This document shows, in pieces, positions 45,186 through 53,130 of a DNA stretch of 64,000 nt. The position numbers were made by a program, and so were the translations under genes. The number at the start of each line of letters is the position of its first letter. The stretch's first letter is position 1. Source of the DNA: an uncultured Clostridia bacterium. GTDB taxonomy: Bacteria > Bacillota > Clostridia > Oscillospirales > Ruminococcaceae. Where the stretch lies: contig CANQOC010000009.1 of NCBI GenBank assembly GCA_947625375.1, positions 28,081 through 92,080 on the forward strand. The letters run 5' to 3'. The notes beneath the pieces were generated by a model that saw only the letters and a list, made by a program, of their open reading frames with translations, was not told the DNA's origin and did no database searches.

Positions 45186-45779
45186 TCAGTGCATCTTCTT
45201 TAAAAATGACGGGCGGTGAACCGGACTCGGACCGTATTTTTTTATCATCTCGTAGTGAAGCTTGGTACCGTAGCCCTTGTGCTTTGAAAACATGTATTCG
45301 GGATAGAGGCGGTCAAGCTCGAGCATATATCTGTCCCGCGAGACCTTTGCGAGAATCGACGCTGCGGCCACGGACTGACTTGTGCCGTCGCCCTTTACGA
45401 CCGCGCGGAGATTTCCGTCGAAATCGGGCGTCCGGTTTCCGTCAATCAGCGCAAGGTCGAACCCGCGCCCGAGTCCCGAAAGTGCCCTTTTCATCGCGAG
45501 CATCGCCGCTCCGAGGATATTGAGCTCTTCAATCTCTTCGACAGACGCCGTCGCAACGCACCAGCTTTCGGCGCGCCGTGTTATTTCGTCATAAAGCGCC
45601 TCGCGCTTTTTTTCGGTCAGCTTTTTCGAGTCGTCGACGCCTTCGATGACGCAGTCGGGCGGAAGAATCACCGCCGCGGCGTACACGTCCCCGGCGAGAG
45701 GACCGCGTCCGGCCTCGTCGACTCCGGCAATCACCGGAAATTCGCCGCGAAGCGAAAGGTCGTATTCATAAAGTGTCAT
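45186..45779 (-). CDS. rnhB: Ribonuclease HII
   Basis: 197 aa; cleaves RNA in RNA/DNA hybrids and at single ribonucleotides. AGVDEAGRGPLAGDV holds the first acidic residues, LALIDGNRTP and AAASILAKVSRDRYM follow. GGAG lies 6 nt before the ATG, overlapping the rbgA stop. Confidence 0.95.
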   Translation of the reverse strand: MTLYEYDLSLRGEFPVIAGVDEAGRGPLAGDVYAAAVILPPDCVIEGVDDSKKLTEKKREALYDEITRRAESWCVATASVEEIEELNILGAAMLAMKRALSGLGRGFDLALIDGNRTPDFDGNLRAVVKGDGTSQSVAAASILAKVSRDRYMLELDRLYPEYMFSKHKGYGTKLHYEMIKKYGPSPVHRPSFLKKMH

Positions 45780-45782
45780 ATC

Positions 45783-46652
45783 TTACTCCGGGAGTTCAAG
45801 GGTTATCCGCCCGAGCTTTTGTGAACGGAATTCGTCGAAGAGGACCGCAGCAGTGCGCTCATAGTTGATTTCGCCGCCCGAGACCAAAAATCCCCTTCTT
45901 CGTCCGATTGCCTCGAGAACCTCGAGGTCGGTCATGCCGTCGGTTATTTCGACCGAATAGCGCGAGGATATCGCCCCGGGCGCGACGGCTCTCAGGCGGT
46001 TGACGAAGAGCACCGACAGCGTTTCGGTGTCGAGGATATCGTCCTTGACGGCGCCGGTGAACGCGAGCGAGAGTCCGACGTTTTTGTCCTCAAACTTCGG
46101 CGCAAGGACGCCCGGCGTGTCGAGCAGCTCGCAGTTGTTTTTAAGCTTTATCCACTGCTTCCCGCGGGTGACTCCGGGGCGGTCTTCGACCTTTGTCCGC
46201 TTTGAGCCGGAGAGGCGGTTTATAAGCGCCGACTTTCCGACGTTCGGTATACCGACAATCATTATCCTGACAGGACGTCCGACCATTCCCTTTTCTTCCC
46301 ATCGCGCGATGTCGTCCTTTAAAAGCGCGCGCACGGCGGGAATGACCCGCTCGACTCCCCTGCCGGATTTACAGTCGGTGGCGGCAGCACTCAGTCCCTC
46401 GCGCTTATAGTGCTCCAGCCACTTTGCGGTGGCGTCGGGGTCGGCGGCGTCGCACTTGTTCAAAAGAATCAGCCGCGGCTTTGACGCAGTGATTTTTGAT
46501 ATCTCGGGGTTGCGGCTCGAATTCGGAATCCTTGCGTCGGTGACCTCGACGACGGCGTCGACGAGCTTTATGCTCTCGGAAATCATTCTCCGGGTCTTCG
46601 CCATATGCCCCGGGAACCACTGAATGTTTATCTCATTATCTATTTTTATCAA
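45783..46652 (-). CDS. rbgA: Ribosome biogenesis GTPase RbgA (YlqF)
   Basis: Late 50S assembly GTPase with circularly permuted motifs: G4 LLNKCDAAD, then G1 GIPNVGKS and G3 DTPG. The family start is INIQWFPGHMAKTRRMI. The only standard start before it is TTG at 46652, overlapping lepB by 17 nt with AAGGA directly against it; otherwise a non-standard ATA/ATT start would be needed. The start is therefore uncertain by up to nine residues. The rplS-lepB-rbgA-rnhB order matches Bacillus. Confidence 0.93.
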   Translation of the reverse strand: MIKIDNEINIQWFPGHMAKTRRMISESIKLVDAVVEVTDARIPNSSRNPEISKITASKPRLILLNKCDAADPDATAKWLEHYKREGLSAAATDCKSGRGVERVIPAVRALLKDDIARWEEKGMVGRPVRIMIVGIPNVGKSALINRLSGSKRTKVEDRPGVTRGKQWIKLKNNCELLDTPGVLAPKFEDKNVGLSLAFTGAVKDDILDTETLSVLFVNRLRAVAPGAISSRYSVEITDGMTDLEVLEAIGRRRGFLVSGGEINYERTAAVLFDEFRSQKLGRITLELPE

Positions 46653-47220
46653 TCCTTATCGAAATTTTGAAACGGTCCCGCCCGTCAGCGGTATTGCGAA
46701 TCGGTCCGACAGACGAGAACGGGAAAATCCTCAGGACAGCCTTTCCGAGAATGTCCTCGCGGTCGATGAACCCGACGCGCTCGTCACGGGAGTCGGTCGA
46801 GTGCTGGCGGTTGTCGCCCATCACGAAATACATTCCCTCGGGGACGGTAATCGGATATCTGTAGGGCGACTCGCGGTCGGTGATGAGGTCTTCGAGACCG
46901 TCAATCACAAACTCCTCGCCGTCGACATATACCCGGCGCTCGCCGATGTCGACATAGACGCTCTGCCCCTCTTTTGCGACAATACGCTTTACGATTATTT
47001 CGTTAAGTCCCGGACAGTTGCAGGCGACGATGTCCCCCTGTTCCGGGGTATATCCCAATGACCAGAGGATAAGCTCGTCGCCGTCGGCAAGAGTCGGGAA
47101 CATCGAGCTGCCCGATACCCTTGCGGGTCTGGCGACAAAGGTGCAGACCAAAAGCGCGACGATGCAGGTTTTAAGCGCCGGGCGCACCCACTCCATTATC
47201 CTGTCAAAAAGGCTGTCCAC
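46636..47220 (-). CDS. lepB: Signal peptidase I (second tandem copy)
   Basis: 194 aa type I signal peptidase with one N-terminal membrane helix. Catalytic Ser is in SGSSMFPTL, Lys in VKRIVAKEGQS, and MGDNRQHSTDSR is the conserved box D. Starts with GTG at 47220, 2 nt after the upstream copy. About half of the residues are shared with its neighbour. Confidence 0.93.
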   Translation of the reverse strand: MDSLFDRIMEWVRPALKTCIVALLVCTFVARPARVSGSSMFPTLADGDELILWSLGYTPEQGDIVACNCPGLNEIIVKRIVAKEGQSVYVDIGERRVYVDGEEFVIDGLEDLITDRESPYRYPITVPEGMYFVMGDNRQHSTDSRDERVGFIDREDILGKAVLRIFPFSSVGPIRNTADGRDRFKISIRIDKNR

Positions 47221-47222
47221 GG

Positions 47223-47810
47223 TTATGCGTCCTTCTTTCCGTAGAGGGTTCCGAACTTCTGAAGCGGAAGGATTCTCAGAACCGCCTTGCCGAGAATGTC
47301 CTCGCGGTCGACAAATCCGACATAGCTGCTGCGGGAATCGGTCGACTGCTGGCGGTTATCGCCCATCACGAAATACTTCCCCTCGGGGACGGTCATCGGG
47401 TAGACAAAATTTGACTCCCGGTCGGTGGTGATGTTCTGTATGCCGTCGACCTTAAAGATTTCGCCGTCGACATATACGTCGCCGTTGGCAAAGTCGATGT
47501 CAACAGTCTGTCCACCGACGGCGATGACGCGCTTGACGATGACCTTTCCGAGACCGTTGCAGTTGCAGGCGACGATATCGCCCTGTGCCGGCTTATAGCC
47601 GAGGGACCAGAGGACAAGAAAGTCGTTCTGTACAAGCGTCGGCTGCATCGACCTTCCCTCGACCCTTGCGGTGCGGGCGACAAAGGTGAACACAAGGATT
47701 ACAAGGACAAAGGTCTTGCAGATTGTCGAGAGCCAGTCGAGAAGGTCGTCGGTAAAAGAGGTTTTTTTCGGCTTTTTACCGGCCGCCGGTGTCTTTGACG
47801 GAAATATCAT
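47223..47810 (-). CDS. lepB: Signal peptidase I (first tandem copy)
   Basis: 195 aa from ATG 47810; upstream open frame runs into the rplS terminator and is not coding. Cytoplasmic basic tail, membrane helix (TFVLVILVFTFVA), Ser in EGRSMQPTL, Lys in VKRVIAVGGQT, MGDNRQQSTDSR. The ribosome binding site is weak (GTGG). Has its own promoter. Confidence 0.93.
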   Translation of the reverse strand: MIFPSKTPAAGKKPKKTSFTDDLLDWLSTICKTFVLVILVFTFVARTARVEGRSMQPTLVQNDFLVLWSLGYKPAQGDIVACNCNGLGKVIVKRVIAVGGQTVDIDFANGDVYVDGEIFKVDGIQNITTDRESNFVYPMTVPEGKYFVMGDNRQQSTDSRSSYVGFVDREDILGKAVLRILPLQKFGTLYGKKDA

Positions 47811-47849
47811 AAAATACCACTTACCTTTGCAAAAATTACATACATGTTG

Positions 47850-47878
47850 ATTATAGCAAATCTCGGCAAAGATTGCAA
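47850..47878 (-). promoter_or_regulatory. Sigma-A-type promoter for the lepB-rbgA-rnhB-thrC operon
   Basis: Minus strand: TTGCAA (47873-47878), 17 bp, TATAAT (47850-47855), just after the rplS terminator. Confidence 0.78.
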
Positions 47879-47890
47879 GCGTTATATACA

Positions 47891-47920
47891 AAAAATACAG
47901 GAACCCGTCGGATTCCTGCA
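47891..47920 (-). terminator. Terminator of rplS
   Basis: Minus strand: CAGGAA(TCC)GAC(GGG)TTCCTG (47898-47918, one internal mismatch) followed by TATTTTTTG. Confidence 0.85.
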
Positions 47921-47934
47921 TTTCTTCTTTTCGG

Positions 47935-48279
47935 TTAGCGAAGAGCGTCCTTGGTCTTTGCTGCCTTGCCGACGCGGTCGCGGAGATAATAGAGCTTTGC
48001 TCTGCGGACCTTGGCGCGCCTTACGACTTCGACCTTTTCGACGACGGGAGAGTGAATCGGGAAGACCCTTTCACAGCCGCAGCCGTGCGCCACTCTTCTT
48101 ACGGTGAAGGTTTCGCTCACGCCGCCGTGCTTGCGGGCGATAACTGTACCCTCAAAAGCCTGAATTCTCGACTTGTCGCCCTCCTGAATCCTTACGGACA
48201 CCCTTACGGTGTCGCCGATGTTGAATTCGGGGACATTTTCTTTAAGACTGGTCTCTGAGATAAGCTTCAATGCGTCCAT
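47935..48279 (-). CDS. rplS: 50S ribosomal protein L19
   Basis: 114 aa, full length. [26 protein letters not shown] and [15 protein letters not shown] [18 protein letters not shown] are the L19 motifs. AAAGGAGG precedes the ATG. Monocistronic, with its own promoter, a long leader and a terminator; rimM and trmD are not directly upstream as they are in many bacteria. Confidence 0.97.
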   Translation of the reverse strand: MDALKLISETSLKENVPEFNIGDTVRVSVRIQEGDKSRIQAFEGTVIARKHGGVSETFTVRRVAHGCGCERVFPIHSPVVEKVEVVRRAKVRRAKLYYLRDRVGKAAKTKDALR

Positions 48280-48281
48280 TC

Positions 48282-48429
48282 TTAAATCCTCCTTTTTAAT
48301 TCCAGATGTTCATACGCTCCAGCCGGCCGCATCGGGGCCGCTTTATAACAGAGCCAGAGGACTATCCGCTTTAGTATTGCAACTAAACCCAACCGGGCGG
48401 GAAGAAGACCCGTCGGCTGACTCAAATGC
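48282..48429 (-). promoter_or_regulatory. Structured 5' leader of rplS
   Basis: About 148 nt between the promoter and the ATG, long for this genome. On the minus strand it holds TTTAGT-TGCAAT-ACTAAA (48370-48387), a GGGTCTTCTTCCC element and GGCC-CCGATGC-GGCC. A leader that autoregulates L19 is known from Bacillus (L19_leader); whether this belongs to the same family cannot be decided by eye. Confidence 0.5.
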
Positions 48430-48435
48430 CTAAAT

Positions 48436-48464
48436 ATTATATCACAACGGCAGTGCGGAATCAA
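48436..48464 (-). promoter_or_regulatory. Sigma-A-type promoter for rplS
   Basis: Minus strand: TTGATT (48459-48464), 17 bp, TATAAT (48436-48441). Confidence 0.75.
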
Positions 48465-48518
48465 TAGTGCAATATGCAAAATTTTCGGTAAAAATACTGC
48501 CCGTTTTCGTCAAAAGTG

Positions 48519-49064
48519 CTAATTATCGAGAAAATAGGACAGGACGATGAAGCCAAGCGTCATCAGCGACGACGGACTCAGCGACGCGGGATATCTTATT
48601 GCCGAAAGAATCACCACGGCCGCGAGAGCGGCGGTACAGAGCGCAGAGACCACACCGAGCGGTCTGCGGCAGACGAGTGCCAAGAGCTTCCCGCCGTCGA
48701 AATATCCGAGCGGCAGGAGATTGAATACCGCGAGGAAAAGGTTGATTGCGCCGGCGGTTCCGCCGAGGACAGCCGCAAGGACAAGGTTTACCGCCGGTCC
48801 GGCGAAATATACCGCAGCCTGTGACGGTTTGCCGAGGGTCGAGATGTCCTCCGCCGAGATTGATATTCCCCCGCCGTACAGCCTTATTTCGGCGACTCTT
48901 GCGCCCAAAACGCGCATGGCCAAAAGGTGCCCGAGCTCATGGGCGATGCAGAAAAGAAGCGAGAGCGCGCCGAGAGAGTTGTCGCGGACAGAGGTCAGCG
49001 CGGCGGCGAAGAAGAATCCGAACGTCAGGCAGACGCGGACTTTTGCGCAGGAAAATGTTATCAT
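48519..49064 (-). CDS. M50 site-2 protease family membrane peptidase (SpoIVFB-like)
   Basis: 181 aa intramembrane metalloprotease. HELGH at 42-46 lies in a membrane helix, and NLLPLGYFDGGK supplies the third zinc ligand Asp. Size and topology resemble SpoIVFB, the pro-sigma-K protease, but without the C-terminal CBS domain; no spoIVFA is adjacent. The ATG 49064 has no Shine-Dalgarno and is only 7 nt after a CATATAAT element. A sporulation role is plausible, not proven. Confidence 0.8.
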   Translation of the reverse strand: MITFSCAKVRVCLTFGFFFAAALTSVRDNSLGALSLLFCIAHELGHLLAMRVLGARVAEIRLYGGGISISAEDISTLGKPSQAAVYFAGPAVNLVLAAVLGGTAGAINLFLAVFNLLPLGYFDGGKLLALVCRRPLGVVSALCTAALAAVVILSAIRYPASLSPSSLMTLGFIVLSYFLDN

Positions 49065-49101
49065 AAGGGATTATATGCGCGCACGGCCGCGGGACATGAC
49101 G

Positions 49102-49128
49102 AAAGCGCCCCGAAAAGGAGCGCTTTTT
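49102..49128. terminator. Hairpin after spoVM, possible bidirectional terminator
   Basis: AAAGCGCCCC-GAAAA-GGAGCGCTTT (one G-U pair on the minus RNA); five T follow on the plus strand and three on the minus. It separates the yicC-to-spoVM operon from the M50 gene. Confidence 0.55.
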
Positions 49129-49140
49129 CGGCAGAGCGGT

Positions 49141-49227
49141 TCAGTTCGGCGAGTCTTTCGATACTCCGAACAAAAGCCTAAGGATTCCGGCGACAAGCTT
49201 TCCGGGTTTCTTTACTATGACCTTCAT
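49141..49227 (-). CDS. spoVM: Stage V sporulation protein SpoVM (28 aa)
   Basis: A 28-codon gene: MKVIVKKPGKLVAGILRLLF then GVSKDSPN. It begins at ATG 49227 after a strong GGAGGAG at 6-7 nt. It resembles the 26-aa Bacillus SpoVM (basic, a helix-breaking Pro near position 8-9, then an amphipathic GG/AGI-R-LG helix ending in Ser-Lys/Arg-Lys-Asp), which recognises the convex forespore membrane and anchors SpoIVA coat assembly. Its place at the end of the prpC-prkC-rsgA operon matches Bacillus. Confidence 0.9.
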   Translation of the reverse strand: MKVIVKKPGKLVAGILRLLFGVSKDSPN

Positions 49228-49295
49228 ATGTATCTCCTCCAATATAGTCTGAACGGCGACGCTCAATACCATAATATTCAGAGGCGGAAAAAATG

Positions 49296-50168
49296 TTATA
49301 GCTTATGCTCCCAAGGCTTAAGCCTCGACGCCTCTTCATACATCGCGAGATAGCTTCTGTGCCGGGATTCGATAATCTTTCCGGCGCCGAGAGCCTCAAG
49401 CACCGCGCACCCCTGCTCCTTGGTGTGTGAACAGTCGGGATAGCGGCAGGCGCCGATGTATTCCGAAAACTCGGGGAAGCAGGACGGAAGGTCGTCTTTA
49501 TAGATGATGTCGTAGCGGTCGGTCGAAAACGCGGCAAATCCCGGGGTGTCGGCGAGATATCCGCCGTTCGGGAGAGGATATACCTCTGTGCGGCGGGTGG
49601 TGTGACGCCCGCGTCCGAGCTTTCGGCTTATTTCGCCGGTCTTCGCGTTAAGTCCCGGAAGAAGGCAGTTCATCAGCGACGATTTCCCGACGCCCGAATT
49701 TCCGGCAAGGGCGCTGAATTTTCCCTCGAGCTCTTTCAGAAGCCCGTCGATGCCGGCGCCGGTCTTATTGTCGACCGAAAACACCGGGAATATCCCGCGG
49801 TAGAGGCTGACGTATTTCTCGGGGTCGGCGATGTCTGACTTTGTAAAGACAATCACCGGCTGAATCCCCTTATAGACCGAGACGGCTGTAAACTTGTCGA
49901 GATTCAGAAGGTTCGGGGCGGGTTCGACGGTTGAACAGACAAAGACGAGGCAGTCGAGGTTAGAAAGCGGCGGGCGGACGATTTCGTTTTTCCGCGGAAG
50001 CACCGAGGTGATGACCGGTTCGTCCGAGATTTCGACCGTGACCCTGTCGCCGCAGACGGGACTCAGCGAGCCTTGTCTCAGGGTACCCCTTGCGCGGCAG
50101 GTGTATTCTTCACCATCGGCGGCAACCCGAAAGCTGTCGCCGAAGGAGCTTATTATCATTCCGACCAT
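49296..50168 (-). CDS. rsgA: Ribosome small subunit-dependent GTPase RsgA (CpgA)
   Basis: 290 aa. OB-fold, then circularly permuted GTPase motifs G4 FTKSD, G1 GNSGVGKSS, G3 DTPG, and a C-terminal zinc site CRYPDCSHTKEQGC. Acts in 30S maturation. Starts 1-3 nt after the prkC stop with a weak RBS (GTGG); Met4 is an alternative. Confidence 0.95.
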   Translation of the reverse strand: MVGMIISSFGDSFRVAADGEEYTCRARGTLRQGSLSPVCGDRVTVEISDEPVITSVLPRKNEIVRPPLSNLDCLVFVCSTVEPAPNLLNLDKFTAVSVYKGIQPVIVFTKSDIADPEKYVSLYRGIFPVFSVDNKTGAGIDGLLKELEGKFSALAGNSGVGKSSLMNCLLPGLNAKTGEISRKLGRGRHTTRRTEVYPLPNGGYLADTPGFAAFSTDRYDIIYKDDLPSCFPEFSEYIGACRYPDCSHTKEQGCAVLEALGAGKIIESRHRSYLAMYEEASRLKPWEHKL

Positions 50169-50171
50169 ATA

Positions 50172-52355
50172 TTACCACATGACGAAGGTGTCGATTGTCC
50201 GGAACTTCGAGCTCTGGTAGTCGTCAACGCTGTAGGTTCCCTCGTCGAAGTTTACGGTATATGTCGCGAAGGAGAGCTTAAGGCTTCCGTAGCGGACATA
50301 GGCGTCGAGGGTGACGGTTCCGGAGCCGGTCAGGGTGGCGGGATAGCTGCTCCCCGCCCACGAGGACGCGCTCACACTGAACGAGTCGGTGCCGAATTTT
50401 TCGTCGGTGCCGGAGTAGTTGAAGGTCAGCACATAGTTGTTGACCGCGTCGGCAGGAATGTCGACAAGAATCGTCATCGTCCTCTCGCCGCCGACCTCGG
50501 GCGCGGGAGGCTCGGGTTCAAAGGTGTTGTCCGGGATATTCGGGTCGGTGTACCAAGGATAATCCTCGGTATATTCCTCCTCGGGAGTCTCGACCTCGCC
50601 CGAGCCGTCCGAGACGTAAATCGTTATCATCGTGTCCCTTGCGACGCTCGACCCGCCGTCGATGTTCTGTGAAATAACGGTGTCGCGGACCTCGGCGCTC
50701 GCCTCGTACTGCACCTTTACAAGAAGATGCGCGTCGGAGATGGCGTTTTTGGCGGTGACAAGGTCGTTGCCGACTACATAAGGCACCGTCGTGTCCTCGG
50801 TCATCGGGCCAAGGCTTACGAAGATTCTCACTTCGGTGCCCTCTTCGACGTCGGAATTTGCGCCCGGGTCGGTCTGTACCACCAGTCCCGAGGCGATTTC
50901 CTCGCTCTCCTGCTCGACAAGGACATATCTCAGACCGTAGTCCTCGAGGGCCTTTATCGCCGAGGAGACGTAGTAGTTCTTTACGTCGGGTATCTTAACG
51001 ATACGGGTGCCCTTACTGACCGTGACCTTTATTGCGTCGCCGATTTTGACGAAGCGGCCCTCAGCCTTTTCCTGATTGATGATTGTTCCGGATTCGTACT
51101 GGTTGTTGTACTCTTCGGAGGCGACAAGCTGAATGTCGGGGTATTTGGCGCGGGCGTCATAGAAGTTCATGCCGATGAGGTTCGGCATTTCATAGTCGTT
51201 GATTGACGACGCCGTCGTCTTGAATGCCCCGAGAATGACGTTTGCGACAAAGAGCGTCGCGACGATGATTACGGTGCAGGTCACGCCGGCGAGAATCGGC
51301 AGGGCATAGTTGTGCTTCACGATGATTTCGTCGTCATCGTCGTCATCGTCTTCATAATATTCAGCCTCCGGCTCGGGTTCGGGGATTATGTCCTTCTTCT
51401 TCGGCTTCTTTTCCTTCTTCGGCTTGATTGCCGACAGCTTCGACGCAAGCTTTTCTTTAGCAGCCGAGCCGGACTCAGACTCGCTCCTTCTCTCGGAACG
51501 GCGGTCGGTATAGCCGAAGGTGATGCTCTGGTCGAGCTTGAATGCCTCGATGTCCCTTATCATGCCGGACGCGGACTGATAGCGCTTCGACGGGTCCTTT
51601 TCCATCGCGTGAAGGATTATCTCCTCGAGGCCGGGATAGAGCGAAGGCGCGTATTTCGTCGGCGGGACCGGCGCGTCGTGCATATGCTTAAGCGCAATCT
51701 CTATCGGCTTGTCGCCGTTGAACGGCTTTACTCCGGTCAGCATTTCGTACATCATCACGCCGACGGAATAGATGTCGCTCCGCTCGTCGGTTCTTGCGCC
51801 CGCGGCCTGCTCCGGGGAGACATAGTGGACCGAACCCATCGTCTTCTCCGAGGCGTTGTTTTCAACCTCGCGGCTGAACCTTGCGATTCCGAAGTCCATG
51901 ACCTTTATCGAGCCGTCCGAAAGGAGCATCACGTTCTGCGGCTTGATGTCGCGGTGGACGATTCCACGGTCGTGCGCCAGCTGGAGCGCGCGGAGTATCT
52001 GAATGGTAAAGTGAACGCAGTCGCGCCACTTCAGCACCTTCTGCTGCTCGATGTACTCTTTTAAAGTGATTCCGTCGATATATTCCATAACGATATACTG
52101 CATGCTGTTCTCATAGCCGACATCGTATATCTTAACGATATTCGGGTGCGAAAGAACGGCAATCGCCTTGCTCTCGTTGCGGAAGCGGCGGACGAATTCC
52201 TCGTTTTCGGAATATTCGCTCTTCAGAATCTTGACGGCGACGGTGCGGTTTTCCATTATGTCCCGCCCCTTATAGACATTGGCCATTCCGCCCATGCCTA
52301 TCATCTCGGTAATTTCGTATCTTCCGTCAAGCTTAAGTCCAATATATCTGTCCAT
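50172..52355 (-). CDS. prkC: Serine/threonine protein kinase PrkC with PASTA domains
   Basis: 727 aa membrane receptor kinase. Kinase domain about 10-270 (GMGGMANVYKG, VAVKIL, HRDIKPQN, DFGIAR, SVHYVSPEQA). A Lys-rich then Asp/Glu-rich juxtamembrane segment and one membrane helix (about 350-372) follow. Outside are three PASTA repeats (starting EMPNLIGM, KIPDVKNY, TVPYVVGN) and a Pro/Glu linker to an extra beta-rich domain of about 105 residues. PASTA kinases sense muropeptide/lipid II and control growth and germination. AAGGAGA precedes the ATG. Confidence 0.95.
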   Translation of the reverse strand: MDRYIGLKLDGRYEITEMIGMGGMANVYKGRDIMENRTVAVKILKSEYSENEEFVRRFRNESKAIAVLSHPNIVKIYDVGYENSMQYIVMEYIDGITLKEYIEQQKVLKWRDCVHFTIQILRALQLAHDRGIVHRDIKPQNVMLLSDGSIKVMDFGIARFSREVENNASEKTMGSVHYVSPEQAAGARTDERSDIYSVGVMMYEMLTGVKPFNGDKPIEIALKHMHDAPVPPTKYAPSLYPGLEEIILHAMEKDPSKRYQSASGMIRDIEAFKLDQSITFGYTDRRSERRSESESGSAAKEKLASKLSAIKPKKEKKPKKKDIIPEPEPEAEYYEDDDDDDDEIIVKHNYALPILAGVTCTVIIVATLFVANVILGAFKTTASSINDYEMPNLIGMNFYDARAKYPDIQLVASEEYNNQYESGTIINQEKAEGRFVKIGDAIKVTVSKGTRIVKIPDVKNYYVSSAIKALEDYGLRYVLVEQESEEIASGLVVQTDPGANSDVEEGTEVRIFVSLGPMTEDTTVPYVVGNDLVTAKNAISDAHLLVKVQYEASAEVRDTVISQNIDGGSSVARDTMITIYVSDGSGEVETPEEEYTEDYPWYTDPNIPDNTFEPEPPAPEVGGERTMTILVDIPADAVNNYVLTFNYSGTDEKFGTDSFSVSASSWAGSSYPATLTGSGTVTLDAYVRYGSLKLSFATYTVNFDEGTYSVDDYQSSKFRTIDTFVMW

Positions 52356-52376
52356 CGGTATATCTCCTTCCGAAGC

Positions 52377-53105
52377 TTATATAACTATCATCGCGACGGT
52401 GATGTTGTCCTTGCCGCCGTGACTGTTGGCGTAATCAATCAGCTCTGCCGCCGCTTCTTCGGGCGGCGACTTATATGCGGTCGAATAGATGATTTCGTTC
52501 GGGCAATAGTTCGACAGTCCGTCGGTGCATATCAAAAGCACCGAACCGTGCGCCGCCTCGAACTCGAAGTAGTCGACCTCGACCGTCGGCTCGACCCCGA
52601 CGGCGCGGGTGATGACGTTGCGCATAGCATGCTGCTTCGCCTCTTTTTCGTCAATCATGCCCCGGGCCTTTAAGAATTCGACTACGGTGTGGTCGCTCGT
52701 AATCTGGCGGATGCCGTCTTCACTGAGAAGATATGCCCTCGAGTCCCCGACGCTCGCGACACAGCAAAGCTCTCTATGTACGAGAGCCGCAACACAGGTC
52801 GTTCCCATTCCGCGGTTTTCGTCCTCTTCGCTGCTCTTGTCGAAGACGATGGTGTTTGCGGCGGTTATCGCCGACACAAGCATCGACTTTATCGCCCTCG
52901 GCTCCATTCCGTCGCGATAGCTGAGGCAAAGGCGCTCGTATACCGCGTTTGAGGCAATTTCGCTGGCGATTCCGCCGCCGTTCGTCCCGCCCATTCCGTC
53001 GCAGACGATGGCGATTCCGGTGTTGTCGTCGAGCTCGCATATCCTGAAACGGTCTTGGTTTTCGGAGCGGCTTTTTCCGATATCGGTCTTTGCCGATATT
53101 ATCAT
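52377..53105 (-). CDS. prpC: PP2C-type protein phosphatase PrpC
   Basis: 242 aa metal-dependent phosphatase opposing PrkC. Motifs: SRSENQDRF, VCDGMGGTNGG, VGDSRAYLL, LLICTDGLSNY, GGKDNITV. GGAGGG precedes the ATG, 25 nt after rlmN. Confidence 0.95.
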   Translation of the reverse strand: MIISAKTDIGKSRSENQDRFRICELDDNTGIAIVCDGMGGTNGGGIASEIASNAVYERLCLSYRDGMEPRAIKSMLVSAITAANTIVFDKSSEEDENRGMGTTCVAALVHRELCCVASVGDSRAYLLSEDGIRQITSDHTVVEFLKARGMIDEKEAKQHAMRNVITRAVGVEPTVEVDYFEFEAAHGSVLLICTDGLSNYCPNEIIYSTAYKSPPEEAAAELIDYANSHGGKDNITVAMIVI

Positions 53106-53130
53106 AATGACTTCCCTCCAATGTGAAAAA

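Noticed and set aside
51340..51470. Microsatellite or repeat at the Asp/Lys-rich part of prkC
   Set aside because: GAC/GAT and AAG codons are mixed and encode the expected charged juxtamembrane segment.
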